Positions 8,851 to 18,096 of a stretch of DNA of 64,000 nt are shown piece after piece. The DNA comes from CAYPKG01 sp964411275 (GTDB lineage: Bacteria > Bacillota > Clostridia > Christensenellales > CAG-138): NCBI GenBank assembly GCA_964411275.1, contig CAYPKG010000006.1, forward strand, positions 15,154 to 79,153, in the 5' to 3' direction. The notes under the pieces are model-generated. The model saw only the letters and a list, made by a program, of their open reading frames with translations. It had not been told where the DNA came from and did not search any database. The position numbers and the translations under genes are program-made. Positions within the stretch are counted from its first letter, which is position 1, and the number at the start of each line of letters is the position of its first letter.

Positions 8851-10065
8851 TCAAATGCCTTCCGGCCCTTGCGACCGGTCATTCTCATCTTCAACCTCCC
8901 CGGAAACTTCCTCCTGCCTGACCCAGGAAAACGGCTCCGGCGGCTCCACAACATTGGCTGTCGGCGGCGCTGCCGGTGGTACGTCATAAAGCCCCGCCCT
9001 CTTAGCCGCAGGCGGCTGTGCCGGCGGGGCCGCTGCGTCATAATACCCGTTGCCCGCCGGGCCGCCAGCCGGCATATCCTCTACGATAGGGCCCGCGGGA
9101 TCAAAGGGCGGCGGGTTTTTCTCGTCACGGGACACCGCATCATAATACAATACGGTGTTCAATGCCATGGCATAGGGGGTATACAGCATGGTGGCAAGGA
9201 TGCTGCCGGCAAGTATCATCGTGATGCCGCTGCCAAGCTCCTCAAACTCCCCTGCAATGACTGTGGAAATGCTCATAGCAATCCCTGCGCCGGACAGCAA
9301 GAGGGACAAGAGCCCTAACGCCAGCACCGAAATCAGGGACACGCCAAGCACCCGCCAGAACCGGCGGCCCACCAGCCGGAAGCTCTGGCCGATGGCCCTG
9401 AAGTTCAGCTTGCCTTCTGCCACCGCCGCAGGATATACAAAGGAAAGGAACATCACCGCAATGGTTTCGAGTATGGCGGACACCACTGTCACCACCACAA
9501 CCACCGCTACCATCCCCCCTATTCTGGCGGCGTCAAAGCCGGGGATCATGGAAAACGCAAAGCTTAAAGCCGTGAAGGACAGCACAACCGAAAGGACTAT
9601 GGACAGGGCGATGGACAGCCCGAACATAACCAGCACGTTGGCCCAATAGGTGCCGTAATAGCGCTTGAGCCCCTTGCCGCAGCCCCGGATCAGTTCCCCT
9701 GCTGAGCGCCCTTCGCCGCGCATCCGCCGGCCATACTCCGCATAAGCGGTTCCGCTGTACATGGGCGTGAGTAAAAACATGCTCAGCAATGCCACAAGAC
9801 TCGTGAACCCCATGCCGGAAAGCATACGCAGGGCGATCTCGAAATTGCCGTGTTCATATAAGGACGCCCCGGCTTTGAATAATTCATCTATGATACCCGT
9901 CCAAGGCAGCAGCATAATGCCTGCGGGCAGGCCGGTGAGCAGCAGCGTTAGCAGCAGCATTGAGAAAAACCCGCGCTTGTATATCCTCCAAGTAATGCCG
10001 AATATCCCTTGCAGCCTCAGCGGCGACAATACAAACGGTTCGTACTTTGTATGCCTTTCTTCCAT
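8851..10065 (-). CDS. Polytopic membrane protein with proline-rich tail, function unknown
   Basis: 404 residues with a GGAGG site before the ATG. About six hydrophobic segments lie between residues 25 and 300, resembling the membrane domain found in glycerophosphodiester phosphodiesterase-like and DUF975-type proteins. A short cytoplasmic N-terminus (EERHTKYEPFVLSPLRLQ) precedes the first helix. The last about 90 residues are hydrophilic and rich in Pro, Ala and acidic residues. No catalytic motif is visible. Between the DUF815 ATPase gene (66 bp) and the ACT gene. Confidence 0.7.
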   Translation of the reverse strand: MEERHTKYEPFVLSPLRLQGIFGITWRIYKRGFFSMLLLTLLLTGLPAGIMLLPWTGIIDELFKAGASLYEHGNFEIALRMLSGMGFTSLVALLSMFLLTPMYSGTAYAEYGRRMRGEGRSAGELIRGCGKGLKRYYGTYWANVLVMFGLSIALSIVLSVVLSFTALSFAFSMIPGFDAARIGGMVAVVVVVTVVSAILETIAVMFLSFVYPAAVAEGKLNFRAIGQSFRLVGRRFWRVLGVSLISVLALGLLSLLLSGAGIAMSISTVIAGEFEELGSGITMILAGSILATMLYTPYAMALNTVLYYDAVSRDEKNPPPFDPAGPIVEDMPAGGPAGNGYYDAAAPPAQPPAAKRAGLYDVPPAAPPTANVVEPPEPFSWVRQEEVSGEVEDENDRSQGPEGI

Positions 10066-10131
10066 GTCTTATCCTCCTAAATGACCGGCCAAATCTTGCC
10101 AATCAACCATCACTGAAATTACAATAGTATA

Positions 10132-11520
10132 TCATGAAGTCCCGCCATCGTCATCCTCTAAAAGCTGGTCCGCAATGGCATACGCCCATTGAAAGGACAG
10201 GGGCCGCTTCGCCGCCGCGTGGTCAATACAGGCGTTTTGTATCCGCTCAAAATCCTCATCCTGCCCGGAACGCAACAATATATTCTGCACAAGCTCGATA
10301 AACTCTTTGAGCTGCGGGGGTTTTAGCTCCACCACCATGGGAAACAACGTGTCGTCCCCAGTCCGGGCGGCGGCGCACAGCAGCACGTTTTCCGGGAGAT
10401 ACCCTCTTAGCCCCAGGGCAGCCCGAAGCTCCGGGTACCCGGGTGCGGAGAAATCCAGCTCGTCAAGAAACAGCAAAAACCGCAGCGGCTGCCGGGAAAG
10501 CGCCTCAAGCGCCCGGCTTAAACCCTGTGCCCCCACCCCCGGTGCGAGCACGATGCGCACCTCCGGCAGTTCCCGGGCGAGAGACAGCACCTGGGTGGTT
10601 TTCCCCGCGCCGGCAGGGCCGGTGATCAGCATGTTTTTCGCCCGCTCTCCCTGCATAAAGCGGATGACATTGCGCTCCAACCGCTCCCGCTCCCGCTCAT
10701 AAAGGGTAAACGCGTCCTCCGGCGGCAGCGCGCCATTTCCAAGGGTTGCAAGCACCCCGTCGGGTTGCAGCCGGAACACCCGGCTTTGTAAGAAAATGCC
10801 GCCCACGCCATAGGCGTTGTGGAAATTCCACACATCGTCCAGCAGCACCCCCCAGTCATGATGATGCATGAGCCTATGATACATTTCCTCCAATGCCTCG
10901 TCCGCCACATAGGGTTTCCCCAACTCGTCGTTGGCATACCGCCAGCTGACCCATTCCGTCTCCCCAAGGTTGCCCGGCAAATGCGCGGAGGCTGGGACGG
11001 ACGCCGGCTCCTGGGAAGGTGTGGGCAGGGGCCTATTGGTATTTCCCGTCCAAATGGCGCTGGACATTGCGCTGATGGCGTCCCGGGCCTGCCTGGGCTT
11101 TGCCTTCAGCTCCCGGTAGCGCTCGCCCACCCAGCGCTTGAGCGTGACGCTGTTGAGGCCGTTTAGGCGGCCCAATATGGTGAGATCATAGCGCATCGCC
11201 GCGCAAACCGGCTCGTCCCACTCGTCCAGGGCGGCGCTTTTCGAGAACTCGTTGGGTATCATCAACAGCAAATGCATGAGAAAATCCAGAAACAAATCCC
11301 CGCTGACCCGGCGGCAGCGGGCGCCGATCAGCGCGCCTGTCAGCGCGTGATAGCTATCGGTGGCAGCCCACATGTCCCCCCGCTCCAAATCCCCGATTAG
11401 CCTTCTTAGCGCCACCATGGGCGGCTGCTCCAGCAGTGGCCGCAGCACCGTCAGCCGCTCGAAGGGAACCCTGAGCGCTACAAGCGCGTCGCTCCAGCTC
11501 ATGTCCTTAAATTCTATCAT
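10132..11520 (-). CDS. DUF815 family AAA ATPase
   Basis: 462 residues. The C-terminal half carries Walker A GPAGAGKTT and Walker B LLFLDELDF, the signature of the DUF815 ATP-binding family; the N-terminal half is a helical region of unknown role. The start at 11520 follows AAGGGGC and gives MIEFKDMSW; longer forms run into the promoter. First gene of the seven-gene minus-strand group, with its own promoter at 11594-11622 back to back with that of murC. Cellular role not established. Confidence 0.85.
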   Translation of the reverse strand: MIEFKDMSWSDALVALRVPFERLTVLRPLLEQPPMVALRRLIGDLERGDMWAATDSYHALTGALIGARCRRVSGDLFLDFLMHLLLMIPNEFSKSAALDEWDEPVCAAMRYDLTILGRLNGLNSVTLKRWVGERYRELKAKPRQARDAISAMSSAIWTGNTNRPLPTPSQEPASVPASAHLPGNLGETEWVSWRYANDELGKPYVADEALEEMYHRLMHHHDWGVLLDDVWNFHNAYGVGGIFLQSRVFRLQPDGVLATLGNGALPPEDAFTLYERERERLERNVIRFMQGERAKNMLITGPAGAGKTTQVLSLARELPEVRIVLAPGVGAQGLSRALEALSRQPLRFLLFLDELDFSAPGYPELRAALGLRGYLPENVLLCAAARTGDDTLFPMVVELKPPQLKEFIELVQNILLRSGQDEDFERIQNACIDHAAAKRPLSFQWAYAIADQLLEDDDGGTS

Positions 11521-11593
11521 TGCACAATGCCCCTTCCTTTTATCAAAAGGTAGAACGCCCGCATATTCCATCCGCGGCTGATTTCCTGTATCC

Positions 11594-11622
11594 AGTATAG
11601 TACCTGTAGGCCCCGGACTCAA
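11594..11622 (-). promoter_or_regulatory. Sigma-A-type promoter for the DUF815-led operon
   Basis: On the minus strand TTGAGT (11622-11617) and TATACT (11599-11594) are separated by exactly 17 bp. Its -35 lies only 8 bp from the -35 of the murC promoter. Confidence 0.6.
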
Positions 11623-11630
11623 CCGTTTTG

Positions 11631-11659
11631 TGGACAGAAATGCCGCCAGAGCGTATAAT
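11631..11659 (+). promoter_or_regulatory. Sigma-A-type promoter for murC
   Basis: TGGACA (11631-11636), 17-bp spacer, TATAAT (11654-11659), with the murC start 78 bp downstream. Confidence 0.6.
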
Positions 11660-11736
11660 AAGACACAATAATAGTCCGTGTGATCCGAAGAACGGCAAAA
11701 TGATTATAATTTCATTGATATAAGGGAGGCAACAAA

Positions 11737-13098
11737 ATGGTACGGCTTGAGGACGTAAAACGGGTACATCTGGTAGGCATCGGCGGTTGCAGCATGAACG
11801 GCCTTGCCCAAATTCTTTCGGCAAAGGGATATGCCGTCACAGGATCGGACAAAAGCGAGTCCCCCTTTACCAGACGCCTTGCACAACTCGGCATCCCCTG
11901 TACCATCGGCCACCACCCGGAAAACGTGGGAGACGCCCAGCTCTTGATCTATTCCGCCGCCATCAAGCCCGACAACCCCGAGCGCGCGGCCGCCAAGACC
12001 CTTTCGATCCCGGAGATGGAGCGTTCCGTCGCCCTGGGGCAGATCAGCGAAAAATTCCATCAGGTGGTGGGCATCGCGGGCTGTCACGGCAAAACCACAA
12101 TCACATCCATGCTCGCCCTCATCGCAGAGCGGGACGCCCTGGACGCCACGGTGCATGTGGGCGGCTACGTGGACTTCCTTTCTGGCGGCACAAGGCTGGG
12201 ACAGGCGGACCTGTTTATCACGGAGGCCTGCGAGTATGTGGAAAGCTTTTTGACGCTGCGGCCTACAATCGCCCTGATCAATAACATCGATGACGATCAT
12301 CTCGATTATTACCGGGACATTGAGCACATCACAGAGGCCTTCGAAAAATTTCTCGCCCTGCTGCCGGACGACGGCGTATTCATCGGCTGCACGGACGACT
12401 TGCGGGTTCGGGAGCTTCTTAAAAAATCCCGGGTGCGCACCATGACATATGGCATGGAGGACGCGGAGCTCACTGCCGCCAACATCGCCTATGATGAGAT
12501 GGGAAGCCCCGGGTTCGATGTAGTGCTCCGGGGAGAGGCCCTGGGCCGCATAGCCTTGAACGTGCCGGGCCGCCACAATATCGTCAACGCTTTAGCGGCC
12601 ACGGCGGTAGCGCTGGAATTAAAAGCGCCCTTTTCGCTGATTGCTGAGGCTCTCGCCGCGTATACCCTCATCCACCGCCGGTTTGAATACTACGGCGAGC
12701 GGGAAAATGTCAAGTATTTCCACGATTTTGCCCATCACCCGGCGGAAATCCGGGCCACGCTGGACGGGGCAAAGCACTATCCCCATAACAAGCTCTGGTG
12801 CGTGTTCCAATGCAATAGCTACACCCGGGCAAAGACCCTGTTTACCGAACAGGTGGACTGCTTTATGGACGCGGACGAGGTGCTGGTGCCGGACATCTTT
12901 CCCGGCCGGGAAGTGGACACTGGGCTTGTCCATGCCAGGGATATGGTGGCGGGGATCAACAGCGCCACAAAGAACGCCAACTATCTCCCGACATTTGAGG
13001 AAATCCGGGAGTATCTGGATAAAAACGCGAAGCCCGGCGACCTTGTGGTGACGCTGGGCTCCGGGGACGTGTATTTGCAGACGAAGAAGTTGCTGTAG
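11737..13098 (+). CDS. murC: UDP-N-acetylmuramate--L-alanine ligase
   Basis: 453 residues. MurC adds the first stem residue, L-Ala, to UDP-MurNAc using ATP. The N-terminal Rossmann domain begins with VGIGGCSMNGLA, the central domain has the Mur ligase P-loop GCHGKTTITSM, and the C-terminal domain has HDFAHHPAEI, the usual MurC DYGHHPTEI element. GGGAGG precedes the ATG. MurC rather than MurD/E/F because of the GIGGxxM opening and this HHP motif. Monocistronic by position, between its own promoter and a converging gene. Confidence 0.95.
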   Translation: MVRLEDVKRVHLVGIGGCSMNGLAQILSAKGYAVTGSDKSESPFTRRLAQLGIPCTIGHHPENVGDAQLLIYSAAIKPDNPERAAAKTLSIPEMERSVALGQISEKFHQVVGIAGCHGKTTITSMLALIAERDALDATVHVGGYVDFLSGGTRLGQADLFITEACEYVESFLTLRPTIALINNIDDDHLDYYRDIEHITEAFEKFLALLPDDGVFIGCTDDLRVRELLKKSRVRTMTYGMEDAELTAANIAYDEMGSPGFDVVLRGEALGRIALNVPGRHNIVNALAATAVALELKAPFSLIAEALAAYTLIHRRFEYYGERENVKYFHDFAHHPAEIRATLDGAKHYPHNKLWCVFQCNSYTRAKTLFTEQVDCFMDADEVLVPDIFPGREVDTGLVHARDMVAGINSATKNANYLPTFEEIREYLDKNAKPGDLVVTLGSGDVYLQTKKLL

Positions 13099-13111
13099 GG
13101 GCTAAGCCATT

Positions 13112-14137
13112 TTATCCCTCGCTGACGTCATCGATCAATCCGTTTATCAGCGCGAACTCAAATAACCGGACGGGACGCACGCCGCCGTTGGGGGGGTATG
13201 TGAGGCCAATCAACCGGTCCCGGTCGGTGATCGGCGGGCGGCAGTCCTCAAACCCGCCGAAAAACGCCTGCAGCGTATCGAGATCCAGCGTCTCCTGCAA
13301 GGAGGGCGTCATGTACGCCCTGGCCTCTTCCAGCATCCCCTCGCGAACGGCCTCGCAAAACGCCTGCAACAATGCCGGGCCGGCAAGCCCCACGGGGGGC
13401 TCCCTGGTAAAAAAGCCTGCCTCGGTTGGCTGTGCCTCAAACCCGCCGGAAAAGGGCGCGCCCTCTGGGGCTACATAGCGCCAGACGCGCTTTCGCTCGT
13501 GGCCGCACAGCGTCGGCAGGCGCTCGATGCATGTAAGGGTACCGTCGTCCCACTCCACCGCGTCGCCGGAAACCCGCAACAGCTCCTCGTACTCCCGGCT
13601 CAAAACCAGTATGGTTTGCGGCCCGTCTCCCGCCACCGCTGCCAGCCCACCCTGCTCCCAGGGGATGATGCGGCCTGTCTGGCTCGAAGAGAACGCGGTG
13701 CCGTAGATCACACGGGTGCCCTCCTCCACCGCAAGGCGCATGCCGCCCTCAAAATACATTGTGGCGACTAAGCCGTCGGCTAACTCCAGCCGGTCCACGG
13801 TGAACGGAAACGACGCAAACGGCTCTTTGGGCAATATCCCGGGGGAAAGCACCGCCTCGTATACGCCGCCCGGCCAAGCGTACACCTCCACATCGTCGCT
13901 TTGCACAGGCTCTATGAGCCCGTCGCGAAACGCCAGCTTGCGCATAACCGGATAATAGCGCCGGATATGGTCCTCCAAGGGCATGATCGAGATGTAATAA
14001 TCCCCGCTGCCGGACAGCGGAAACGCCAGATACCGCCCCTCCTCCGGGGCGCATTCCCCCGCAAGGGCGCCGTTTAATTCCACGGCGGCGGCGGTATACC
14101 GGGTGCGTAATACCAGTGAAGGCATGTACGAAAGCAT
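13112..14137 (-). CDS. Conserved-looking protein of unknown function
   Basis: 341 residues; the start at 14137 follows GGGAGGGGAG, whereas the longer frame begins inside the fprA gene on the other strand. No signal peptide, membrane helix or known catalytic motif is seen. The first about 240 residues look beta-rich with many Gly, Tyr and Trp. The last about 90 are helical (around EAVREGMLEEARAYMTPSL) and resemble the small cone-shaped accessory domains that follow variable N-termini. Starts 128 bp from fprA on the opposite strand and ends 13 bp from the murC stop. I do not recognise the family. Confidence 0.7.
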   Translation of the reverse strand: MLSYMPSLVLRTRYTAAAVELNGALAGECAPEEGRYLAFPLSGSGDYYISIMPLEDHIRRYYPVMRKLAFRDGLIEPVQSDDVEVYAWPGGVYEAVLSPGILPKEPFASFPFTVDRLELADGLVATMYFEGGMRLAVEEGTRVIYGTAFSSSQTGRIIPWEQGGLAAVAGDGPQTILVLSREYEELLRVSGDAVEWDDGTLTCIERLPTLCGHERKRVWRYVAPEGAPFSGGFEAQPTEAGFFTREPPVGLAGPALLQAFCEAVREGMLEEARAYMTPSLQETLDLDTLQAFFGGFEDCRPPITDRDRLIGLTYPPNGGVRPVRLFEFALINGLIDDVSEG

Positions 14138-14265
14138 CGTGCGCTCCCCTCCCTTTCGTGTTCCTTTCAGCTTATGCGCAGGGGCGCACGGATTATTCAC
14201 TGTTTCTTTTTGACCCGTTGGGGTATTAGCAAATAGAAAAATGTACTGCGTAAAGGAGAACGACG

Positions 14266-15474
14266 ATGAAGAAACCTGAATTGCCTGTGAAAATCCTTCC
14301 TGGCATCCATTGGGTGGGGGCGCAGAACCCTGAGCTGCGCCGGTTTGACGTGGTGATGGAGACACAATATGGCACCAGCTATAACGCGTATCTGGTGCAG
14401 GGGACGGAGAAAACAGCGCTCATCGATACGGTAAAGGACGGATTTCTAGAGGAAAGCCTTGGGCTTATCGCTAATATCATGGATCCCGCAAAGATCGATT
14501 ATATTATACTCCAGCATACGGAGCCGGATCATTCCGGCGCGCTTAAGGCGCTGCTGGACGTGGCGGTGAACGCACAAGTGTATTGCACGAAGGCCGCAAG
14601 CCTGTACCTGCCAGCTATCGCCAACCGGGAGCTTCCCATCACGGTGGTAAAAGAAGGGGATACACTTGCGCTTGGCGGACGCACCCTTACATTTATCATG
14701 GCGCCGTTTTTGCACTGGCCGGACACCATGTTCACCTATGACGAAAGCACCGGCGCATTGTTTACCTGCGATGCGTTCGGCTGCCATTACGCTGCGGCCC
14801 AGGTGCTTGAAAGCAAAACAGACCCGGAATTCCAAGAGGCCCGCCGCTATTATTACGATTGCATCGTCAGCCCCTTCGCGCCCTATGTGACAAAGGCCAT
14901 CCGGCATGTGTCGGAGCTTGGCATCAACATTTCCGCCATACTCCCCTCCCATGGCCCGGTGTTGGACAAAGACCCCATGGGCGCGGTGGCGCTGTACGCA
15001 GACTGGGCGGGAGAGCGGGTGGCTCTTACGAAGAATAAGGTGTTTGTGGGTTTCGTCAGCTGCTATGGCTATACGAAGAGGCTGGCGGAGCGGCTGACAG
15101 CTCGGCTGCAGGCGGCAGGGCTGGAGAGCGAATGCCACGATCTGGTGGAGATTGCCCCTGAGGAAGCTGTAAAGCGCATTTACGCCGCCGACGGGCTTGC
15201 CATCGGCTGCCCCACAGTAAACGCGGACGCGCTGGCGCCGGTGCATGGGCTTTTGACGGAGCTTTCTGTACCCGTCATGCGGGGCAAACGCGCCGTGGCC
15301 TTCGGCTCCTTCGGCTGGAGCGGGGAGGCGGTACCCCTTGTGGAAGCGCGTTTATCAGCCCTGGGCTGCAAGCTGTCCGCCCCCGGGGTCAAGGCCCGGT
15401 TCCAGCCGGACAAGGCGGATTTTACCGCCATCGACGGGTTGGCGGACGCACTCATAGCGGCAATCAAAAAGTAA
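14266..15474 (+). CDS. fprA: Flavo-diiron protein (A-type flavoprotein, O2/NO reductase)
   Basis: 402 residues. The N-terminal metallo-beta-lactamase-like domain carries the diiron ligands H84-x-E86-x-D88-H89 (QHTEPDHSG), a histidine in FLHWPD, an aspartate in CDAFGCH and a histidine in LPSHGP. The C-terminal flavodoxin domain starts with VGFVSCYGYTKRLAE and binds FMN. Such proteins reduce O2 to water or NO to N2O in anaerobes. AAGGAG precedes the ATG and a strong terminator follows. No rubredoxin domain is fused, so an external electron donor is needed. Confidence 0.95.
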   Translation: MKKPELPVKILPGIHWVGAQNPELRRFDVVMETQYGTSYNAYLVQGTEKTALIDTVKDGFLEESLGLIANIMDPAKIDYIILQHTEPDHSGALKALLDVAVNAQVYCTKAASLYLPAIANRELPITVVKEGDTLALGGRTLTFIMAPFLHWPDTMFTYDESTGALFTCDAFGCHYAAAQVLESKTDPEFQEARRYYYDCIVSPFAPYVTKAIRHVSELGINISAILPSHGPVLDKDPMGAVALYADWAGERVALTKNKVFVGFVSCYGYTKRLAERLTARLQAAGLESECHDLVEIAPEEAVKRIYAADGLAIGCPTVNADALAPVHGLLTELSVPVMRGKRAVAFGSFGWSGEAVPLVEARLSALGCKLSAPGVKARFQPDKADFTAIDGLADALIAAIKK

Positions 15475-15491
15475 GAAAATAAGGTTGAATG

Positions 15492-15522
15492 AAAAAAACG
15501 GGGCAAATTGCTCCGTTTTTTT
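15492..15522. terminator. Terminator after fprA
   Basis: AACGGGGC (15497-15504) pairs with GCTCCGTT (15510-15517), one G-T pair, loop of five, then a run of Ts. The A tract on the left may also let it end the converging dipeptidase gene. Confidence 0.85.
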
Positions 15523-15569
15523 GTGGGGTGCAGCCGCAGGTTAGCAATGGATTTATCGTATACCCGCTT

Positions 15570-16946
15570 CTACATCGCCAGCTCCGCAATGGCCTGGGCG
15601 AGCATGCGGGCGTTTAGGCGGATATCGGCTATGCTCATATGCTCATCCGGCATGTGGGCCAGCATGGGCTCCCCGGGAAATTCGCAGCCAAAGGCCACGG
15701 CGTTGGGAAATGCCCGGGCATAGGTGCCCCCGCCGATGGCCATGGGTTCGGATTTCATGTCTCCCGTCTGCTCCTGATACACAGCCATGAGCGTTTTGAC
15801 CAGATCGCAATCCCTGGGCACCGCATGCCCGGGCTGCACATGATGGAAGACCTGTGTAAACCCAAGAGGCGACAGCTTCCCCAGCAATCTGTCCTGGAGC
15901 CTCTCTGGGTCGCAGGAGAGCGGCCATCGGATGTCGACGACCAGCTTCAGCCCATTCTCATCCAGTCTTAAAACCCCGGGGTTCAGCGTCAGCCGCCCGC
16001 TTTCATCCGCCATGTCCAAGCCAAAGCCTTCCCCATGCAAGTCCCCGCGAAGGATGTCCGCAAGCCCCGCAAACACATGATGCCCGTCCGCCTCGGACAG
16101 CGGCAGGCTGCTTAAGAGTTTCACAAGATACAACAGCGCGCTTCGCCCTTCCTCCGGGGTAGACGCGTGAGCGCCAAGCCCCTTTACCACGATTTCAGTG
16201 CCCACACCCTCCGGCGCGCAGGTAACCTCAATCCCGTTCCATAGGGGGCAATCCTCCGGTTTCACCTGAACCGGCACCCATGCTTTCCCTATCCCCGGCA
16301 CAACGTTGGCCCGTTCGCCGCAGTCGATGCGTACCCGGCTTTGAAGGGAATTGAAAAACGTCCCTTGATAAATCCCTTTCTCTGAAAACACCAGGGGATA
16401 AGTGCCGTCTGGGGAAATGGACATGGTGGGCATGGGTTCTGTCTGCTTAAACCGGTCGATACAGGCCCAGCCGCTTTCCTCGTCACAGCCCAGTATCACC
16501 TGCACCCGGCGCTTGAGCGGTATCCCCGCGTCGAGCACAGCCTTCAAGGCATACAGCGCGCACACCGCCGGGCCCTTGTCGTCCATCGTCCCCCGGCCGT
16601 ATATCTTCTCGTCTTTCCTCACCCCTTCAAAAGGATCCATGGACCAGCCCGCGCCTGCGGGCACCACATCCAGATGGCACAAAACCCCCAGGCTTTCCTC
16701 CCCCGCGCCCGCCTCGGCGATGCCGATATATCCGTCCAGATCCCGGGTGGCGAAGCCAAGCTTTTCGCTTAGCTCCAGCGCGGCTGTTAGGCAGTCCTGC
16801 ATGGTTTTTCCAAAGGGCAGTTTGCCCTCCGGCTCTTTTTTTACGCTGGGATAGCGAATGAGCGCCTGCAGCGACGCGATCAACTCCTCCAAATCCCTGT
16901 CGATATTTTCAAATATCTCCCGTTTCTGTGCATCGGACAGTTTCAT
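15570..16946 (-). CDS. pepV: PepV-like M20 dipeptidase
   Basis: 458 residues, close to PepV/Sapep. M20A enzymes cleave dipeptides with a two-zinc site. Visible: VLCHLDVVPAG (first zinc His and neighbouring Asp), GRGTMDDKGP (bridging Asp), CDEESG (catalytic Glu and zinc Glu) and the lid domain insertion around residues 190-330. Cytoplasmic, no signal peptide. GGAAGGAG precedes the ATG. It lies 35 bp downstream of yitT on the same strand, so the two may be co-transcribed. Confidence 0.92.
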   Translation of the reverse strand: MKLSDAQKREIFENIDRDLEELIASLQALIRYPSVKKEPEGKLPFGKTMQDCLTAALELSEKLGFATRDLDGYIGIAEAGAGEESLGVLCHLDVVPAGAGWSMDPFEGVRKDEKIYGRGTMDDKGPAVCALYALKAVLDAGIPLKRRVQVILGCDEESGWACIDRFKQTEPMPTMSISPDGTYPLVFSEKGIYQGTFFNSLQSRVRIDCGERANVVPGIGKAWVPVQVKPEDCPLWNGIEVTCAPEGVGTEIVVKGLGAHASTPEEGRSALLYLVKLLSSLPLSEADGHHVFAGLADILRGDLHGEGFGLDMADESGRLTLNPGVLRLDENGLKLVVDIRWPLSCDPERLQDRLLGKLSPLGFTQVFHHVQPGHAVPRDCDLVKTLMAVYQEQTGDMKSEPMAIGGGTYARAFPNAVAFGCEFPGEPMLAHMPDEHMSIADIRLNARMLAQAIAELAM

Positions 16947-16981
16947 GGCTTTCTCCTTCCCTGATACGAAATTGGCTATAT

Positions 16982-17875
16982 TTAGTTGTTGGCGCTAAAG
17001 CCCCGCCCAAGCACCTCTCTGGTGTCGATGATGGAGAATATGGCGTGGGGGTCCTTTTCCCTCAGGATGCGGCGCAGCGTCCCAAGCTCCACCGTGCGCA
17101 CGATACAATATACAAGCGTCTTGTCCTGCCCGGTATACGCGCCCTTTGCGGGGATGTAGGTGACCCCCCGGTGCAGCTTTTCAAGCACCTGGGGCGCGAT
17201 TTCGTTCCAGTGATCGGAGATGATGAATACCGTCTTCGTCCGGTTCATCCCCTGCAATACATTGTTGTACGCCACATTGGACACGAACATGGCGATCAAA
17301 GACAGCAGCATGGCGTCCAGCCCCTTCACCAGCCCCAAAAGGCCGATGATCACCACGTTAAGCCCGGCATTGATGCTGCCCAGGGAAAAGGAAAACCGCT
17401 TGTTGAGCATCAAGGACACCACGTCCATGCCGCCCATGGACGCGCCCAAGCGGATTACCGGCGCGCCTGCGGCGCCCATCAGCGCACCGCCGAAAATCGC
17501 CGCTATGATGGGCTCGCTGACAGGTATCACAAAATCCGGCGTCAGCCCCAGCACCAATGTGAACATGCCGGTAGCAAGTATGCTGTACACTATTAGCCTG
17601 ATATTGAGCAGTTTTAACCCCAACAGCATGATGGGGATATTGAGTCCCAATATGATGATCCAGCTGGGCAGGCCAAATGCATATTCGCACAGCATGGCGA
17701 TACCCGTCACGCCGCCACCCGCCAGCCCAGAGGGTTGGTACAAGCCGGAAATCAACAGCGCCTGTATGGAACAGGTCAAAAGGATGACAAAGAGCGTAAT
17801 CAGCTCATTCTTCCATGTAAAGCCCGGCCAGGGCTGCAGCTTCTTGCGCCCTCCGGCCTTTGTTTTAGTTTCCAT
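16982..17875 (-). CDS. YitT family membrane protein (DUF161 + DUF2179)
   Basis: 297 residues. Five or six membrane helices occupy residues 20-200, with the family glycine stretch LAGGGVTGIAML and LGASMGGMDV. The C-terminal about 90 residues form the soluble DUF2179 domain (KTVFIISD...GVTYIPAKGAYTGQ). The start at 17875 has GAGGAGG upstream. The family is widespread in Firmicutes, with no agreed transport substrate. It has a near-consensus promoter at 17933-17961. Confidence 0.9.
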   Translation of the reverse strand: METKTKAGGRKKLQPWPGFTWKNELITLFVILLTCSIQALLISGLYQPSGLAGGGVTGIAMLCEYAFGLPSWIIILGLNIPIMLLGLKLLNIRLIVYSILATGMFTLVLGLTPDFVIPVSEPIIAAIFGGALMGAAGAPVIRLGASMGGMDVVSLMLNKRFSFSLGSINAGLNVVIIGLLGLVKGLDAMLLSLIAMFVSNVAYNNVLQGMNRTKTVFIISDHWNEIAPQVLEKLHRGVTYIPAKGAYTGQDKTLVYCIVRTVELGTLRRILREKDPHAIFSIIDTREVLGRGFSANN

Positions 17876-17932
17876 ATCCAACCTCCTCAGGGTTTTCTGT
17901 ACCATTCTATTCTACCGCATCCGGGCATCATG

Positions 17933-17961
17933 AGTATACGGTGAATTCGCTGATGTGTCAA
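17933..17961 (-). promoter_or_regulatory. Near-consensus sigma-A promoter for the yitT-like gene
   Basis: On the minus strand TTGACA (17961-17956), 17-bp spacer, TATACT (17938-17933). The start codon lies 58 bp downstream. Confidence 0.75.
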
Positions 17962-18096
17962 AAATCACGAAATTTACCGGATGAAACATAATGTTTAGAA
18001 TTCCCATTGCTCGTTTACAGACCGTCCATGGTTTTTTGTGTCGGATTGTGGTACGGTAAATTTTATGATATCCATTGCGACAGGAGAAGCGGCTGT

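Noticed and set aside
14205..14240. Promoter before fprA
   Set aside because: TTGACC at 14210-14215 is good, but no acceptable -10 lies 16-18 bp downstream (ATAGAA or TAGAAA only).
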